In this document: positions 1-12,600 of the stretch, one piece after another
How positions within the stretch are numbered: position 1 is the stretch's first letter
Layout: each line of letters begins with the position of its first letter
Source of the DNA: Branchiostoma floridae
Lineage: Eukaryota > Chordata > Leptocardii > Amphioxiformes > Branchiostomatidae
NCBI RefSeq assembly: GCF_000003815.2
Contig: NC_049981.1
Span: forward strand, 21,664,091-21,728,090
Reading direction: 5' to 3'
DNA: 64,000 bases
Translations under genes and position numbers: made by a program
Notes under the pieces: generated by a model
Seen by the model: the letters and a program-made list of their open reading frames with translations, nothing else
Told to the model about the DNA's origin: nothing
The model's database searches: none

Positions 1-365
1 CAGCTCTGATCCCCTGACGGTAACGTTAATGTACCCTAATACCGACGGGGTCTTCACCTCACGAGGGAGCGTCTTATTACACAGACTCCCAGGACGCCCA
101 TACGTGCCCACAGCCGGCTGACAATACGCCGTTATTAAGAATGCATGGTCGTCAATTTTTCATCCCTGTGCCTCATGCGTGGAGATGCCAGGATCGTTGT
201 GCAGGCTGGGGCACCTTTTCGGAACCGTTTATTCTATAACGTTAACTGAAGAAGGAAATATCAACAAGCTTCTGGCACTTGAAATTACGGTGCCATGCCT
301 CTTTTTACACAAAAGCGCTTTAGTTTTAACCTGGTATTTTTTTAAATCATAAGAGGGCCACCTAG

Positions 366-460
366 GTGTTAACCTGAAAGTTTAGCTGTGTTGGATGGAG
401 TACTTTTGGTTAAGAGTTGAACTGTAATTTCCAAAACATACCCCAAAAAAGTTGCAGGAA
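366..460 (+). repeat. Fragment of dispersed foldback family I
   Basis: This stretch aligns with the left part of the element at 42299-42555. Shared words include ACTGTAATTTCCAA and a CTGTGTTGG motif in the same order. A second related piece around 810-880 (GACGTCATG followed by GCAGTGGATTG) matches the reverse complement of the middle of that element. The copy is diverged and its ends cannot be fixed. Confidence 0.45.
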
Positions 461-607
461 GTTAATGTTCAGACAAGTTCATATAGAGTCACCTGGACGC
501 TCCGTCTCACTGGACCAAGTGAGAATGTTGGACACAGACTTTTTTAAAGGAATTCAAGAAGCCATCTACTAATCTCCAGTCAGAGTTACTGACGGCATAA
601 GATACTA

Positions 608-684
608 GTAGTATTAAAGCTGGCCAAGGAGTGGTCATCTGACTCCCTTTGGCTGACTGTACTCCTTGGTCAGCTTTAATACTA
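608..684. repeat. Perfect-arm hairpin, MITE-like
   Basis: The left arm (TAGTATTAAAGCTG, then CCAAGGAGT) is repeated in reverse complement at 661-684 (ACTCCTTGG, then CAGCTTTAATACTA), with one mismatch and a loop of about 28 bases. Related words (CCAAGGAGTG and CTCCTGACAGCTTTTAA) reappear at about 47595-47690, so this is a dispersed foldback family, not a unique structure. Confidence 0.6.
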
Positions 685-1665
685 TCTCATGCTGCCGGTA
701 AAACTGCCTTGAGATTAGCAATCTACATCATGGCTTTACAACCACCTCTCAACAGAGATTGGAGGCGCCATAGTCATACAACTTCTGCAACTCATGATCA
801 ACTCAATTGTCCATCGAGTCACGTGTTCTATCTACATAACGTGACGTCATGGAAGCAGTGGATTGAGAATTTTTGACCATGATGACTGGAGTTGGACAGT
901 CGGACATTTTGATGATTGTGTTGATAATTGCAGTTGAACTCTGGCCCAGAGCCAGTCTGTTGTCCGTGCTGCAATATTTTGCAGATGGCAAGGCAGGATG
1001 ATGAATGCTGCTGATGCAATATCAACTGGTTAAGACAGACCGATAAATCTTATGCTGTCATAAAATTATATCATAAACCATCCAAGCGACCATTGGAGCC
1101 GCCACCATCGACACCTTTGTGTCAAGGGCTTCCAAACATTCCAAGACATTTTACGCTGGTGACCTTGCCCTTTCTCGTTACAAGTGTCTGAATGATCAGC
1201 AGGATGATAGTGGTCACTTCAAACGGAAGAGGAGGAGCACGATCCATGGTCCTCACTTCAAAGCGAATTAAAGCTCTACGATGGTTCTAGATACACGACC
1301 GCACACATTTAGACGTAGAATTATTATACGTCATTTCTATAAAAAGACAGGTCACCCTGTCCCGTCCACTTCCGATCGTTCTGTTGCACGAGTTCATCTG
1401 GAACTCCGCGGTCGAAACCCCGGACTTGAAGTTGACGTATTGCAATAGCAGCCAACGATGGCGATATCATCGCTTCTGGTGCCAATAAAATGGACATCTG
1501 ATATGGAACAAAATAGTGGACAATCTGGGGCCACCATAGATTGTGTTGAGTGCGAGGAGCCGGGCTGACAGCGCCTGTCCTGTTCATTAACCTGCCCACC
1601 CACCCGAATGAGATGAATGCGCCCCTTGCGGCGGTAATACTCCCGTTTATTTTCCGGCTTGACTT

Positions 1666-2520
1666 TTTGATAGGTATACAAAGGATTGGTCAAGAATCAT
1701 CCTTCTGGCAAGAATATAGCAAAAGAACACAACAAAATAGGCTAAGACGTAGAAATTTAAAGTGAACCTTATTAAAGATCTACTTACAAGTCACTACAGG
1801 ATGACAAGCGCGAATAAATACATTGACAGGTATACAAGGGATTCGTCAAGAATTATTCTTCTGGCAAAAATATAGCAGAGAGACACAGCAAATACCGTAA
1901 CATACGTAAGGTCAACTGCAAGCTAAGAAATAGAAAATTAAGATAAACCTTATTAGATATCTACTTACAAGTCATTACAGGATAACAAACGTATAACGGA
2001 AAAGAATTGGTCAAGAATCATCCTTCTGGCAAGAATATAGCAGAGAGACACAAAAAAACGCGGTGACTTTCGTACGGTTAGCTTATCAAAAATCTACTAA
2101 CTTGAAGTCAGTAAAGGATGACAAACGCGAATCTGTAATACATGTATCTTGAAAGGTATACAAAGGATTAGTCGAAAATCATCCTTCTGGCCAGAATATA
2201 GCGATATATAAGAGAGACAACAAAAAATACGGTGACATTCGCTCGGTCAACTACAGGATAGAAATTTGAAATAAACCTTAATAACAATCTACGTACAAGT
2301 CAATGCAGGATAACAACGTGAATCTCTGATATCTTGATAGGCATACAAAGGATTGGTCACGAATTATTCTTCTGGTGTGAATATGACAGAGTCGCAACAA
2401 GAAGTACAGTGACTTTCGCACCGTCAACTATAAACTATGAAATATAAATCTAAGATAAAAGTTCTACTAATTATAACTTAACAATACAGTATAATCATGC
2501 GAATCTCTAATATCTTGACT
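1666..2520 (+). repeat. Five-unit minisatellite, 157-186 bp period
   Basis: Five diverged head-to-tail units begin near 1666, 1823, 1990, 2149 and 2334. Each carries the order GGTATACAA-GGATT, then GTCAAGAAT, CTTCTGGC and GAATATAGC, an AGAGACAC-like word, an AAACCTTATTA word, ATCTACTTACAAGTCA, and CAGGATAACAA. Unit length changes by small indels, which suggests an old array. The frames that cross it are not conserved between units, so it is not coding. Confidence 0.85.
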
Positions 2521-3784
2521 CAATCAGGGGAGCTGAATATCAGTTTTCTTATATTTATAATGAAACAAATTTTCCGTATCTAACCATTTTTGTATTGTGA
2601 GAGATTTGAAATCTTAAGATATATTCAAATCTGCTTGTGGTATCAAGCCTCTTGAAGTCTCTTGTTGTACTTAAAACAATGAAATGTGGATAGCTTATTA
2701 CGTAAGACATTCTGTATAAACTCTAGAGCATTCCAACCACAAGATGAAATGCAGCAGGAATCTTTGATGTCTGACACCAACGTCATACATCACGTGTGTG
2801 TGTGTTTATCATGACAGGACCGTGACGTCACAGCTAACGAGATTACCGGTTTGTACATAGAAATATTGGGCTATGTCTGTCTGTCTAGTAAACGTATTGC
2901 CTCCAGTTGTACATTACATGAAACCAACGTTTATAGTTTACTACCGAAGCAATCATCAAATAGCCTAGCCCGTCTTTATGGAATTTCCGTAAATCACCCA
3001 AGGTGTATTTTTGTTTCAGAATGTCGGCAATTTACGGTCCGCTGGGAGAGACGAAGAGCTCAGTCCATCTCCGCAGATATCACACTTGATGTGATGAAAC
3101 CAATATATTTGTAGGATATTGGAGAAAGATAATCCCGCGAGCGCAAAATGCCAATAAGAACCGCTACATGAAGCATTGTAATATAGTAAAAAAATCTCCA
3201 TGGATAATTGAATCATAAATCTGGAAAGTACTAAAAGTTGTTCGATACTGCAGACGACGAGAAAATTACTGTCCCTGTTTTGCAAGCTCGCAAATCCATC
3301 GTCGACATTGATTGATAAAATGATGATACGGCCCAGGCCAAACGCGTGTGAAGAGGAGTGAATATGTATGTACATTCTCATGAGTCTCTAGAGCTCGTCC
3401 TCATATCATAGGTTAGATAAAGTTCAGTTATTTGTTTTTAATTGATATATATAGCTAATGTAACTTGAAACGTTTTGATGGTCATTTTATTTCGCATTTA
3501 TGACGCTACGCAATGCGTTCAAAATTCAGGCTGAATCATTATATTGTGATGAGACGGCACTGTACCTCTGCAGACTGGCAGAGAAAGGCTGGCATGGTCG
3601 TCGTGGGTGACAAAATTCAATTTCATCCGTCCCCCCAGGGTCAACAAACGACATACCCCATTACTCAATGGGAAGTCCGAACCACATGTTCAGCGGATCG
3701 ACTTGCGATGTTCCCGATAGATTGGAAGAGCTGGAGGTCCAATCTCCGCAGTTTGCGAGTCTGGTTGGAAACTTTTCGGCGCCG
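2521..3784. other. Unassigned non-coding stretch
   Basis: I find no conserved domain, no exon with good splice sites and no clear repeat here. Open frames on both strands near 3016-3381 are low in information and overlap each other. Confidence 0.5.
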
Positions 3785-4080
3785 CTCGCTACAGGCAACG
3801 ATGTCACAACGACAATTTTACTTACCCCTGGAATGAATTGGGCTTTCAAATAATATCATACTTCCCTAACTGTGATTGCACATTAGCTAGTGCTGGCCCG
3901 CAGCTCAGCTCAGCGCTTCATCTAAAATTCGTGGCAAAACCAAGGCAAAACTGGCGCCGCTCGATACAACGATGTCGCAACGAAAGGGAATTGGGCTCTC
4001 AAATCATATCATACTTCCCCTGCTGTGATTGCACCTTAGCTAGTACCTGCAGCTCTGCTCTTCATCTAAAAACCCTGGCA
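3785..4080 (+). repeat. Local direct duplication, about 173 bp apart
   Basis: The segment starting near 3785 (CAACGATGTCACAACGA, then GAATTGGGCTTTCAAAT and CATACTTCCC) recurs near 3957 with the same order of words, including GTGATTGCAC, TTAGCTAGT and CTTCATCTAAAA. The two units differ by scattered substitutions and small indels. This looks like an old tandem duplication of non-coding DNA. Confidence 0.75.
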
Positions 4081-4694
4081 ATTTGTACCGCACAGGCGCC
4101 ACTTACCAGACTCTTGATCATGCCCGAGCGTCGATAGTCTCGTGATGTTCAAATCGTTACCCCCAAGAAATAAAGAAATACGACATTTCCTATGGTCGAT
4201 ATCAGTAACGAAATTATTTTGATATATATGTCCTGATTACTTTGTACCTTAGTGGCAAGCCGCAATTAAAAGTACTTCAAACCTATACCGGATTGACGCA
4301 GGTAAAGTGCAATCGTCAACAGTGTGAATACCCCACATAACTATTAACAAATGGAAATGAAACTTGAGGAATCTAGTGTACTTACTTTTTATGAGTATCC
4401 ACATAGTGATGACGTGCAAATCTAAACGCCAATATACATGCTTATATCTATTCATCTAGCTATACACGTAACCATAAAAGAATTGGTGGAGCGAGGAGTT
4501 TGATTATACAGATCAATTTCTTAGGCTTTATAACTCCCGTCCTCGATTGCCTCCATCCCGATTGCCGGGAACAGCTGCAATGTTGCCGCGATCCCGTGGG
4601 GATTCAAGGTCACTATCGTCATTAGCCGAGGTATTAGAGCCAGGCTGGCGCGGCCATTGCCGTGGTTTATTACTACTGCTCCATACAGGTTCTA

Positions 4695-4844
4695 ATGGAC
4701 GAGCCCGAGCCCAGGCGGCGGCTGCACCAGCGGGACAGTTTCACTGGCCATCAGGACCTCCCGCGGCAGTTTGCCTTCATTACGTCTTTCAGCACGTCTG
4801 GTGTTAACGATGGGCGGCCATGCCCGGGAAAGATTGTTGGTTAA
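4695..4844 (+). CDS. Candidate short first exon, unknown product
   Basis: An ATG at 4695 opens a frame of about 50 codons (MDEPEPRRR, then HQRDSFTGH and a phenylalanine/serine-rich end) in a locally GC- and CpG-rich patch that differs from its AT-rich surroundings. The RRxHxRxSF-like stretch resembles a basophilic kinase site, which is weak evidence. There is no clear donor (a GTGTTA follows the FSTSG codons), no partner exon and no family I recognise. It lies about 1.7 kb upstream of the GPCR start and could be a 5' exon of another gene or non-coding CpG-rich DNA. I would not rely on it. Confidence 0.2.
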   Translation: MDEPEPRRRLHQRDSFTGHQDLPRQFAFITSFSTSGVNDGRPCPGKIVG

Positions 4845-5027
4845 TTTGCTAATGTAGAAGCCGTGTAAAGCCTTTTTTGTGGCTTCTAGAGGTTAATTCT
4901 GACGAGGCACTACAGCCATGTTTATCACTTATTACTGTGAGATTTGTCTAGGCGCCTTATCGCCAGGATCGTAAAGATACATTAACATACAGTTTCCACC
5001 CCTTCTTTACAACTCTATACAACAATA

Positions 5028-5100
5028 ATAGTTGATTGCAAATTCTTGCCCGAGGGCTAATTGCAGGTAACATGAAAGGTGACAAACAAACAAAGTGTAG
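5028..5100 (-). mobile_element. LINE 3'-end fragment, family J
   Basis: The words TTGCAAATTCTTGCCC, then GGGCTAATTGCA, match those at 58745-58785. On the opposite strand they read as a 3' tail, with a CAATAAA signal in the 58.7 kb copy. A diverged relative lies at 20815-20970. This is the pattern of 5'-truncated non-LTR retrotransposons. No coding part remains. Confidence 0.4.
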
Positions 5101-6382
5101 GATATGTCTATTCTAGTCAAACTTATTGGGTTCGACTTCTTTTCCTAAGGCAGTGGAAGACAAAGGTTCCCATCTTTTCCGTAATAAGTGGGTTCTGTAA
5201 TGTTAGGAGGAGGGTTGTCACTATCTTATAATACAGTAATTTGTGTAGTACAGTCAAATCTGGTGACACAACAGGCCGCGGTATATAAAGATAAATAAAC
5301 AAACCAATGCAAAAACTGGAAACACACAAACTTATATACTTACGTTTTTACTTAAAATAAAATAAGCACAGAATATGTTTTCGTGTCCAGCAAACTATGG
5401 TGCAGAGTATAGTTTTAAACTTCAAAATTTCAAAAAATTGTAAAAAAAAAATGATTGAAGGGAACATATGAATCATTTCCCTAATAGTTGTTTGTGAATA
5501 TTGTTGATATATGAGTTGTCTCAGCGTCTGGCGGTAACCTGCCTATGCAAACTTCCTGTCTTTAGTGACCGGTCAGTGGTCGTCTTAGACAGGTTTGACT
5601 CTACATAGATATCGTTCAAAGTAACGAACGATAAACAGATTAATAGACATATAATAAGTAAACAACGAACAGTGTGTTGAAGATATTGATGATTTGCATG
5701 TTTTAAAGGCGGGGGAAAATAACAAACAAGTATCAGGATATATATAGTTGTTCACGTTTTTAGTAAACATCAAGTCAACATCTGCAGCTGCTCCAAAAAC
5801 CCAGTGCAAACTGCAGTTCATTGGAGTGTGAATTGATATTCATCGCACGTGCAGCATTTATCGGAAGGGGGCATTGAAAATGCCCGACAAGTGCTAGCGG
5901 TAAACCCTTCATTTTATGCCAGAACTCCAGTGTCTGTATTGCGTGTAAGTCTGTGTGGCTGAGCTCTAAGGAAATGTTGCTGCAAAGACCTATCAGAAAC
6001 AGGAGAGGATAAAGACCCGGGAGCTTACGGCACGCCAGCAGCTGGCCTTTGCGGTAGATATTTATGTAGTGATATTTCCTGCTTTATTTTGGTCGTGGTA
6101 TCGGATCGTTTCCTTTGCCGCACACCCTCTTCCGCAGCTGCCAGCTGGGACAACCATCGGGGATGAGGGACATGTCTTGCGCACGCAAATGAGGAGCTTG
6201 TCCAGGAGGCAATTACCTGAAGTGAAGCTTTGCTGGCCCAAACGAGGAGGGGTATTTCTTGGGTAACCTCGCGGCGATTCGTCACCGCCACCCGGGACAG
6301 CTTCCGCCGCTACGGCCAGTCGGCTTCGGTACGCAGTGAGCTACTTGGCATCGCGGCGGAAAAGTCGCTAACCAGAATAGAT
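5101..6382. other. Upstream region of the GPCR gene
   Basis: This interval should hold the promoter and 5' UTR of the receptor, but I cannot place a TATA box or transcription start with confidence. The receptor frame stays open for 51 codons upstream of the first ATG (from 6230) without another ATG in frame. That region may be 5' UTR or part of an exon reached by splicing. Confidence 0.5.
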
Positions 6383-6686
6383 ATGGTAGAAGCAAACTCT
6401 TCTTCGGCCCTGTCTCTGTCGGCTACCTGGTGGAACGAGACGTCTTCGAACGGCACTTTGCGCGGTGGCTCTCATCAGGTCTACGTAACGTCGCTCTACC
6501 TCGCCGCCTACTGCGCCGTATTTCTCCTGAGCATGGTCGGTAATGTTGCCGTGGTAATCATGGTATTGAAAATATCGAAGAACGGAGGGACTCGAGCTTG
6601 TTGTTTCATTTTCAACCTGGTCATGTGCGACCTTTTAGTAGGGATATTCTGCGTACCTTTCACGCTGATACAGGACCTTTTGACGG
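6383..6686 (+). CDS. GPCR exon 1: N-terminus, TM1, TM2
   Basis: The first in-frame ATG is at 6383 and gives a short N-tail with three N-x-S/T sites and no signal peptide, as usual for this receptor class. TM1 spans roughly residues 34-62 with the GN pair at 53-54. TM2 spans about 72-98 with D83. The exon ends ACGG before GTAAGG at 6687, leaving one base of codon 102. The frame runs open upstream to 6230 but has no earlier ATG, so the 6383 start is preferred. Confidence 0.9.
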
Positions 6687-9600
6687 GTAAGGACTGACTC
6701 TATTGTAATTATCATTACATTGACTGCTGGTATTTAGGAGAACCTTTTAGAATGATTCTGTATCCGATAGACAAAGCCAATGTGGCTGAAATATTGCCAG
6801 ACGTTAGAACGATGTATAGGGCTCGATGCCGGTCCTAAAACGTACACGGAAATGCAATTTCCTGTGTGTCAGAGCGAGTGATCATCAGTGGACATGGAGC
6901 ATCAACGGGCTTGCTTATCAGGCAATCCTTAGCTTACGTAATCAAGCCAGTATGCTGCTACTAAATGGGGATCCTATGGGCGTAGAGACATACTAAGAAA
7001 TACATGATAAGGGTGACTGAAGTACAGGATAATCGGGTGTAATTGGGAAAATCTATGTAGTTTGAAGCAAGTTTGTTACTTTACATGATGAATTTATGTA
7101 TACTGTTAAAGCTGAACCATGGGCCTAATCTAACGTGTCAACACAATCTGTCACCATCGGCGATATTTATACAGGTGCTTAGTTCATGTCCATACGCTCG
7201 CACCACTGGCACCAACTGCCGCAGCCCGGAACAGAATATGATATAATACGCTGGCTACCAATACTCATTAGAGCGTTGAAATTAGTTTTGCACACATTCA
7301 TCAATTCGTTCTGTCACGTCCCACAGACGGCGGGCTGGCAGATCTGATGTGCAAGATGACGTCAACAGTCCAGGGCATCGCCGTCTGTTGTTCTGTGTTT
7401 ACTCTAACAACCGTCGCCATCCTAAGGTAACCGACTCATTTTTTTTCAAATCTACGAGACAAATTATGACGTTAATTCGGGTAAATTTTGTTGGAATCCC
7501 TCTTGTGCGTAAGGAACTTTCCAATCATATTTTTGTGCTGTCAAATAACCTTAGAGTAATATTTTACGATGGCCCCAAAGGGCCCCCAGGGGATAGGTAC
7601 CGTTTCAAATGTTCTAAATGAAAGGCGATGTTCAAGTTGGGTTTCTGGATCAGCTGGATGTAAGAAAAATGAGAATTGAAGTTTACGAAACGCCTAATTT
7701 TTTGCTAATAAGACGTACCGCTGTGTCCACGACGAAAAACGAAACCATGAGCATTAACGAGGGAGTAGACGTTGTCGTCTTAGTCAGATGCGCAATAACT
7801 CATCGAGATATCAATATTGATCTTCAATTTCTTGGGCAGATGTTTTCTTTTTCTTTTTTACATTTGTATTCTTTTAGACAATATGTATCATTGTCCTCTA
7901 GAGATGATGGTAACCCTCTGGTGTGTATATTGTATTAGATATCATATTTTATGTTCTTATAGATATTGTTAATAAGTTGATAACATTACCCCAGAACTGG
8001 ATTCTCTCATGACAATGGAGGCGTCTCTTACAAGATCTTGATATAAGCCCCCCCCCCCTCCCGAACATTTAGTCTATTGTGATTTTTATTTCATGGTCGG
8101 AAGCGAGAGTCGATTTGTGTATTCCCATGAATTTGTATTCAATTGTTTATCTTTATGGCTCAGTATGCAATTAGCGCACCAGAGGAAACATCAAATCCAT
8201 TTCTTTCCAATCTAAATATAATGATAACAAATCTATTTTACCAGGGCGCAGTCAAGCAATACTACTGCCAATCCCATCAAATAATATGTTCAGCAATAAC
8301 ATTCTGTGCAATATTCAAATGGAATTCAATTTCTACAACTTGATAAAAAACGGAGATTTACTTTTTGACATTTCAAGTGACATCCATCACTCTTCTTCAG
8401 CGTCGCTAAAAGAAGAGTGATGCTGAAGAAGAGTGGTAGGTGTCACTCGAAACGTCCGGAAGTAAATATCCGTTTTTAATCAACTGTAGAGATTGAATTA
8501 TATTTGGATATTGTTTTCCTGGACGTCTAACCATCATAGATGTATTCTGTACAATGGTCTGAAAACCAACACCTCAAAGCATCTGAACAAGACACAGTGA
8601 AATCAAATCTCTAAGCGGCCAGTATATGTGGGCAGGCCCAAAGGCTGTCAGAAAGATTTAGGACCGCAGAAAAATTGCCGGATCTCTCTGCCAGTTGTCC
8701 TGTATCACCTGAAATATGAAGGTCTGCAAAGTTAATATCCAGCGGCTTTGCCACCTTTGACTTCTAGTGGGGCAATAAAGAAGGGCTCAAAGTGGAAGAT
8801 GCCGGCCATAAACTTTCCTCAAGTCCATCATGGCCACCTCAGGTCGGTGGTGAAAAGGTCATAGCTTCAATTTCACACCTTAGGACCTTTGGTGCTTTGA
8901 AACTACACGCGCTGGCCTCAGGCCCTGTTGTAGCCTGACTTATTTGCTGTTAGGTGATTGGAGACACAAGACTGTTTTGTCTGATCAAAGCTGATTGGAT
9001 TTTAAAGGGTTTTGTGGGTCAACGCCTGCCGGACACGTTTTCAGCTCTTTTCATTGTTCACAGGTTTATTGTATTTTAGAACTGAATGGTTGTTCTAATC
9101 TGCAACAGACAATATAAATGTTCAAATAACGTCTAATACAATGCCGAAGAGTTATGCCAAAAAGCAGTTACTCCAGCAACTGGATATGATTTTGGAAAAC
9201 CATATCCAGTTGCTTGACTAACTGCCTTTTGGCATATCTTATTACCTGGATGTCTAATCTTCATCAACAAACACTGATGCGTACTATTGAAGGTTAGCTG
9301 TCATGCATTTTGTTCATTTTACCTTTTCCAAGAAAATTTTTCTATACCGTTTATCAGATGTCAAAATCAAGTCGCTGGTTTATTATGTTAACCATTCTGC
9401 TGACAACCTGATTTGGGTTTGGCGGATTGTTGAGTACAGGGCAGCGTAAAAAGATATCTGTATTCTGTGTAAAGACTACACGATTTTGACATGTCAGACC
9501 TCCATCAAATAAATAAGATAGACAAGGTAAACTACCTTAATTACGAACAGTAGAATTAAAAGTCCTTCTTGCCCAAATCTATATAAAATGCATAATACTG

Positions 9601-12600
9601 TCCGCCTCAAAATTACTAGAATAATACTGTCCGCCTCAAAATAATACTGTCCGCCTCAAAATTACTAGAATAGTTAGGGTTAGGGTTAGGGTTAGGGACC
9701 CTTCGTATGAATAATATTGTCATTATTATGTATCACTAAGGACAGACAGATGTATAAATATCACTTATTTTACCAAACAAACAAATAAACTTCTTGTAAT
9801 GATACCCACTTAAAAAAGAATTTTCCAAAGAATTCTTCAAATCACTGTCGAATTTGCATGTTATGATTGGCATAATTTGCATCTTCTTATCTGCACCTAA
9901 CCCACATACAAGCGAAATTATGAAAACTATCCATCTTTCCCATAACTATATGAGGACAGAGTGTAAAGGTCATTATTAAACCACTTCATATCCTCTGCAA
10001 CTGAAGTGAAACCTTATGACATGAGGCCCACTGCGCTGTGATCGTGTCACGATCGACAGGAATTTGGCCAGTATTCAAGCGGCAAAAGGCCATGGTGATG
10101 TGACTTTGCCGATTCATTTTTCGTCAAACGGATTTTGCTGTTTTAGGGCAAGAATCGTGATATCGTGGTATAATGAGTACTCACTTATAAGGAATTCGAA
10201 TATATCATAACCCCATAAAACATTTTACATATCAATTCATTAGTTAGGACAAACCTGTTCTTAAACTGGATCTCTTTTGCATATCAATTCACAGCTAGGA
10301 TCTTTTAAACCCTATCCAACAAGATTTCTCATGGATCACTGACGAAAAACAGCGGATGTTGTCTGAAATGTCTGACCGTTTCCAAAATCATATCCAGTTG
10401 GTTGAGTAACTGCTTTTTGGCGTTTAACATTTTACATAGATCCTCGTGTTTCTTGTTTAATTGTAGCTCATTAATTATGCCTACATTAATCAAGCTTTGA
10501 TTAGCATGTTTTCATTGGTCACTTCCTGCCTATACCGAGAACGTGGCTAGTACATGTGGAAATCATAAAGTCACAAACAGGCAGATAGACAATTCAAAAA
10601 CAATACCTCCCTGTGGACTAATGGGCCCTTCCATTGACCCTATGACCTCTATCTTCTGACAGTTGTCACAAAAGATTGATACGTCACTAACTCGGAACGC
10701 CACTCCTCCTGTCAACTCCCCTACTCTGACCTATACTTTCTGTCACATTGCTGTGAAGATGACTAGCATATTGAACATGCATGAAAAGAAAACACAGACT
10801 AATAGTAACAGCACGGTAAAAAAACATTGGGACACTTATCAGGGCATTTTTTGCATATTCAATTATGCTAGAGAGGATACAGCCAGAAATTAGATTTAGA
10901 ATTAGAAAAAAAATCACGAAGGTAAAGGTTTGTTGAATTTTTTTTCTCGGTGGGTACCGCAGCCTTCGCCTTCATGCATGACTTCGTATGAAGACATCGC
11001 ATTTCATACAGAAATTGTGTTCTGTTGCAATACTAATGGAAGTTGCTAAATATGGATATTGACCTTCTCAAAACCTATCCATGTACTAAATATCATCGCA
11101 GTCCATATGCAGCCTGACCTCTCGAGTCAAGCTCACCAAAGTATGCAGTAACACAGAAAAATTAGTAAGAAGAATAGTGAGGAAGAACAATATCAATATT
11201 GATGTCCTGTTACTATGTTTCGATCTTTCCAAAATATAGTTTGGAAAGGAAACTATAACTACCGGTAATCCGCAGGTAACATTATCCAAGAGGAACAGAA
11301 ATATTCAAAACAAGAGCTCAGAGACCCCATACCTCCATGGAATATGTAGCTATCTTGTCTCACAGATTATGAAATGATTTTGACTAAATCTATCGTTTTA
11401 AATGATTGTCTTCTCTATCAAAATTACATAGTGAGAAAGTCATTTTTGCAGAATTTCATCGTGAATTATGCACACGACTTGAAATTAACATAATCTATGC
11501 ACACCTCCAACTGACTTACTTTGTCACAAGAAAGTAACTCCCTTCACTTAGGGATTATGACACTTTCGTATTAACTATGCGAATTGATGCTCATTTGTCT
11601 AAGTTGCATCTAATTTTGTACATCTCTAGTTATCCTATTTACCCTGCCCGAAAGATTTTAAGATTTTCAAAAAAGCCTCAGCAAGCAACAAGGAGGCCCA
11701 AACCTATATTTTTCTTTCTAAAATCGAAATCAACCAAAACAATCAACACCACAGCATTACCAGGCGAAAGACACATAAACTTTTTAAAGTTTATGTGTCT
11801 AAAAGTAGTGCCCCAGTACCAAAGAATAGTGACAAGGAGGCTTTGGTCATGCACCACCTATGACCTCCCCCATGTACTGTCCGTCCAATCGTTTGTAAGC
11901 TATGCTGGGCAAAAATGTCCGGAAACGCAGACAAAAACGCCAAAAACAATACCTCCATTTTCAATGAGGTAACAAGAGTTGAAATGACCATTTCATCTGC
12001 TAAGACAAGTTGGACTTCAGCCTTTTCAGCATCATATATCTGAATTGCTTGATATTTCGGCTCTGTTGAAAGCTTTCTGCGACCACCAGCAGTTTACAAT
12101 GAAAACGTCGTCAGCATCGATGTACATAATCCATTTACAGCCAGGCTGCGGCAAAAAGTGTGGGTAATCTATGACTCTTTTGTTGCGACCGGACTTCGCT
12201 TGAATTCATATATTGAATGAATTCGCCTCGCAGCAGCGGCCTCGTATCAATCAAAAGTCCCAAATTATCGATTTTTTTTAGATCGCACCACCCACACCGT
12301 GTTTGGATAACAAAGAAAGTAATGTTACCTGTATTGGGCGATTGGGCTTCCGATTTTCTTTCAATTCATGCATCATCGTTATATATTCTTTAAACCGCAA
12401 TTATTTTCTGATAGAGAAATTTGAGATACGACGTGCAACGATCAAGACATTCTCTTCCGTGCAATTCATGTTAACTTACATGGTTTCAGAGAAAGTAAGA
12501 ATAACTAATCTAAGAATTAGTGATTAAGTCCAGTTATGTGAAATTGAGACGTTAATGATATTGAAATACATTGTTCGTTTATTTTTTTCACGATTTACTA

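Larger units (their letters stand above)
1..1665. other. Gene-free left flank with repeat fragments
   Basis: I see no convincing exon here. The open frames are short, lack splice context and have no recognisable domains. The stretch contains fragments related to the foldback element at 42299-42555 (about 366-460 and 800-880) and a hairpin at 608-684. The rest shows nothing I can name. Confidence 0.6.

Noticed and set aside
1666-2520. CRISPR-like array
   Set aside because: The repeated part is about 160 bp and contiguous, without short constant repeats separated by unique spacers, and the genome is animal.
6230-6382. N-terminal extension of the GPCR from 6230
   Set aside because: The frame is open but has no ATG before 6383, and the added arginine-rich peptide is not typical of a peptide receptor N-tail.
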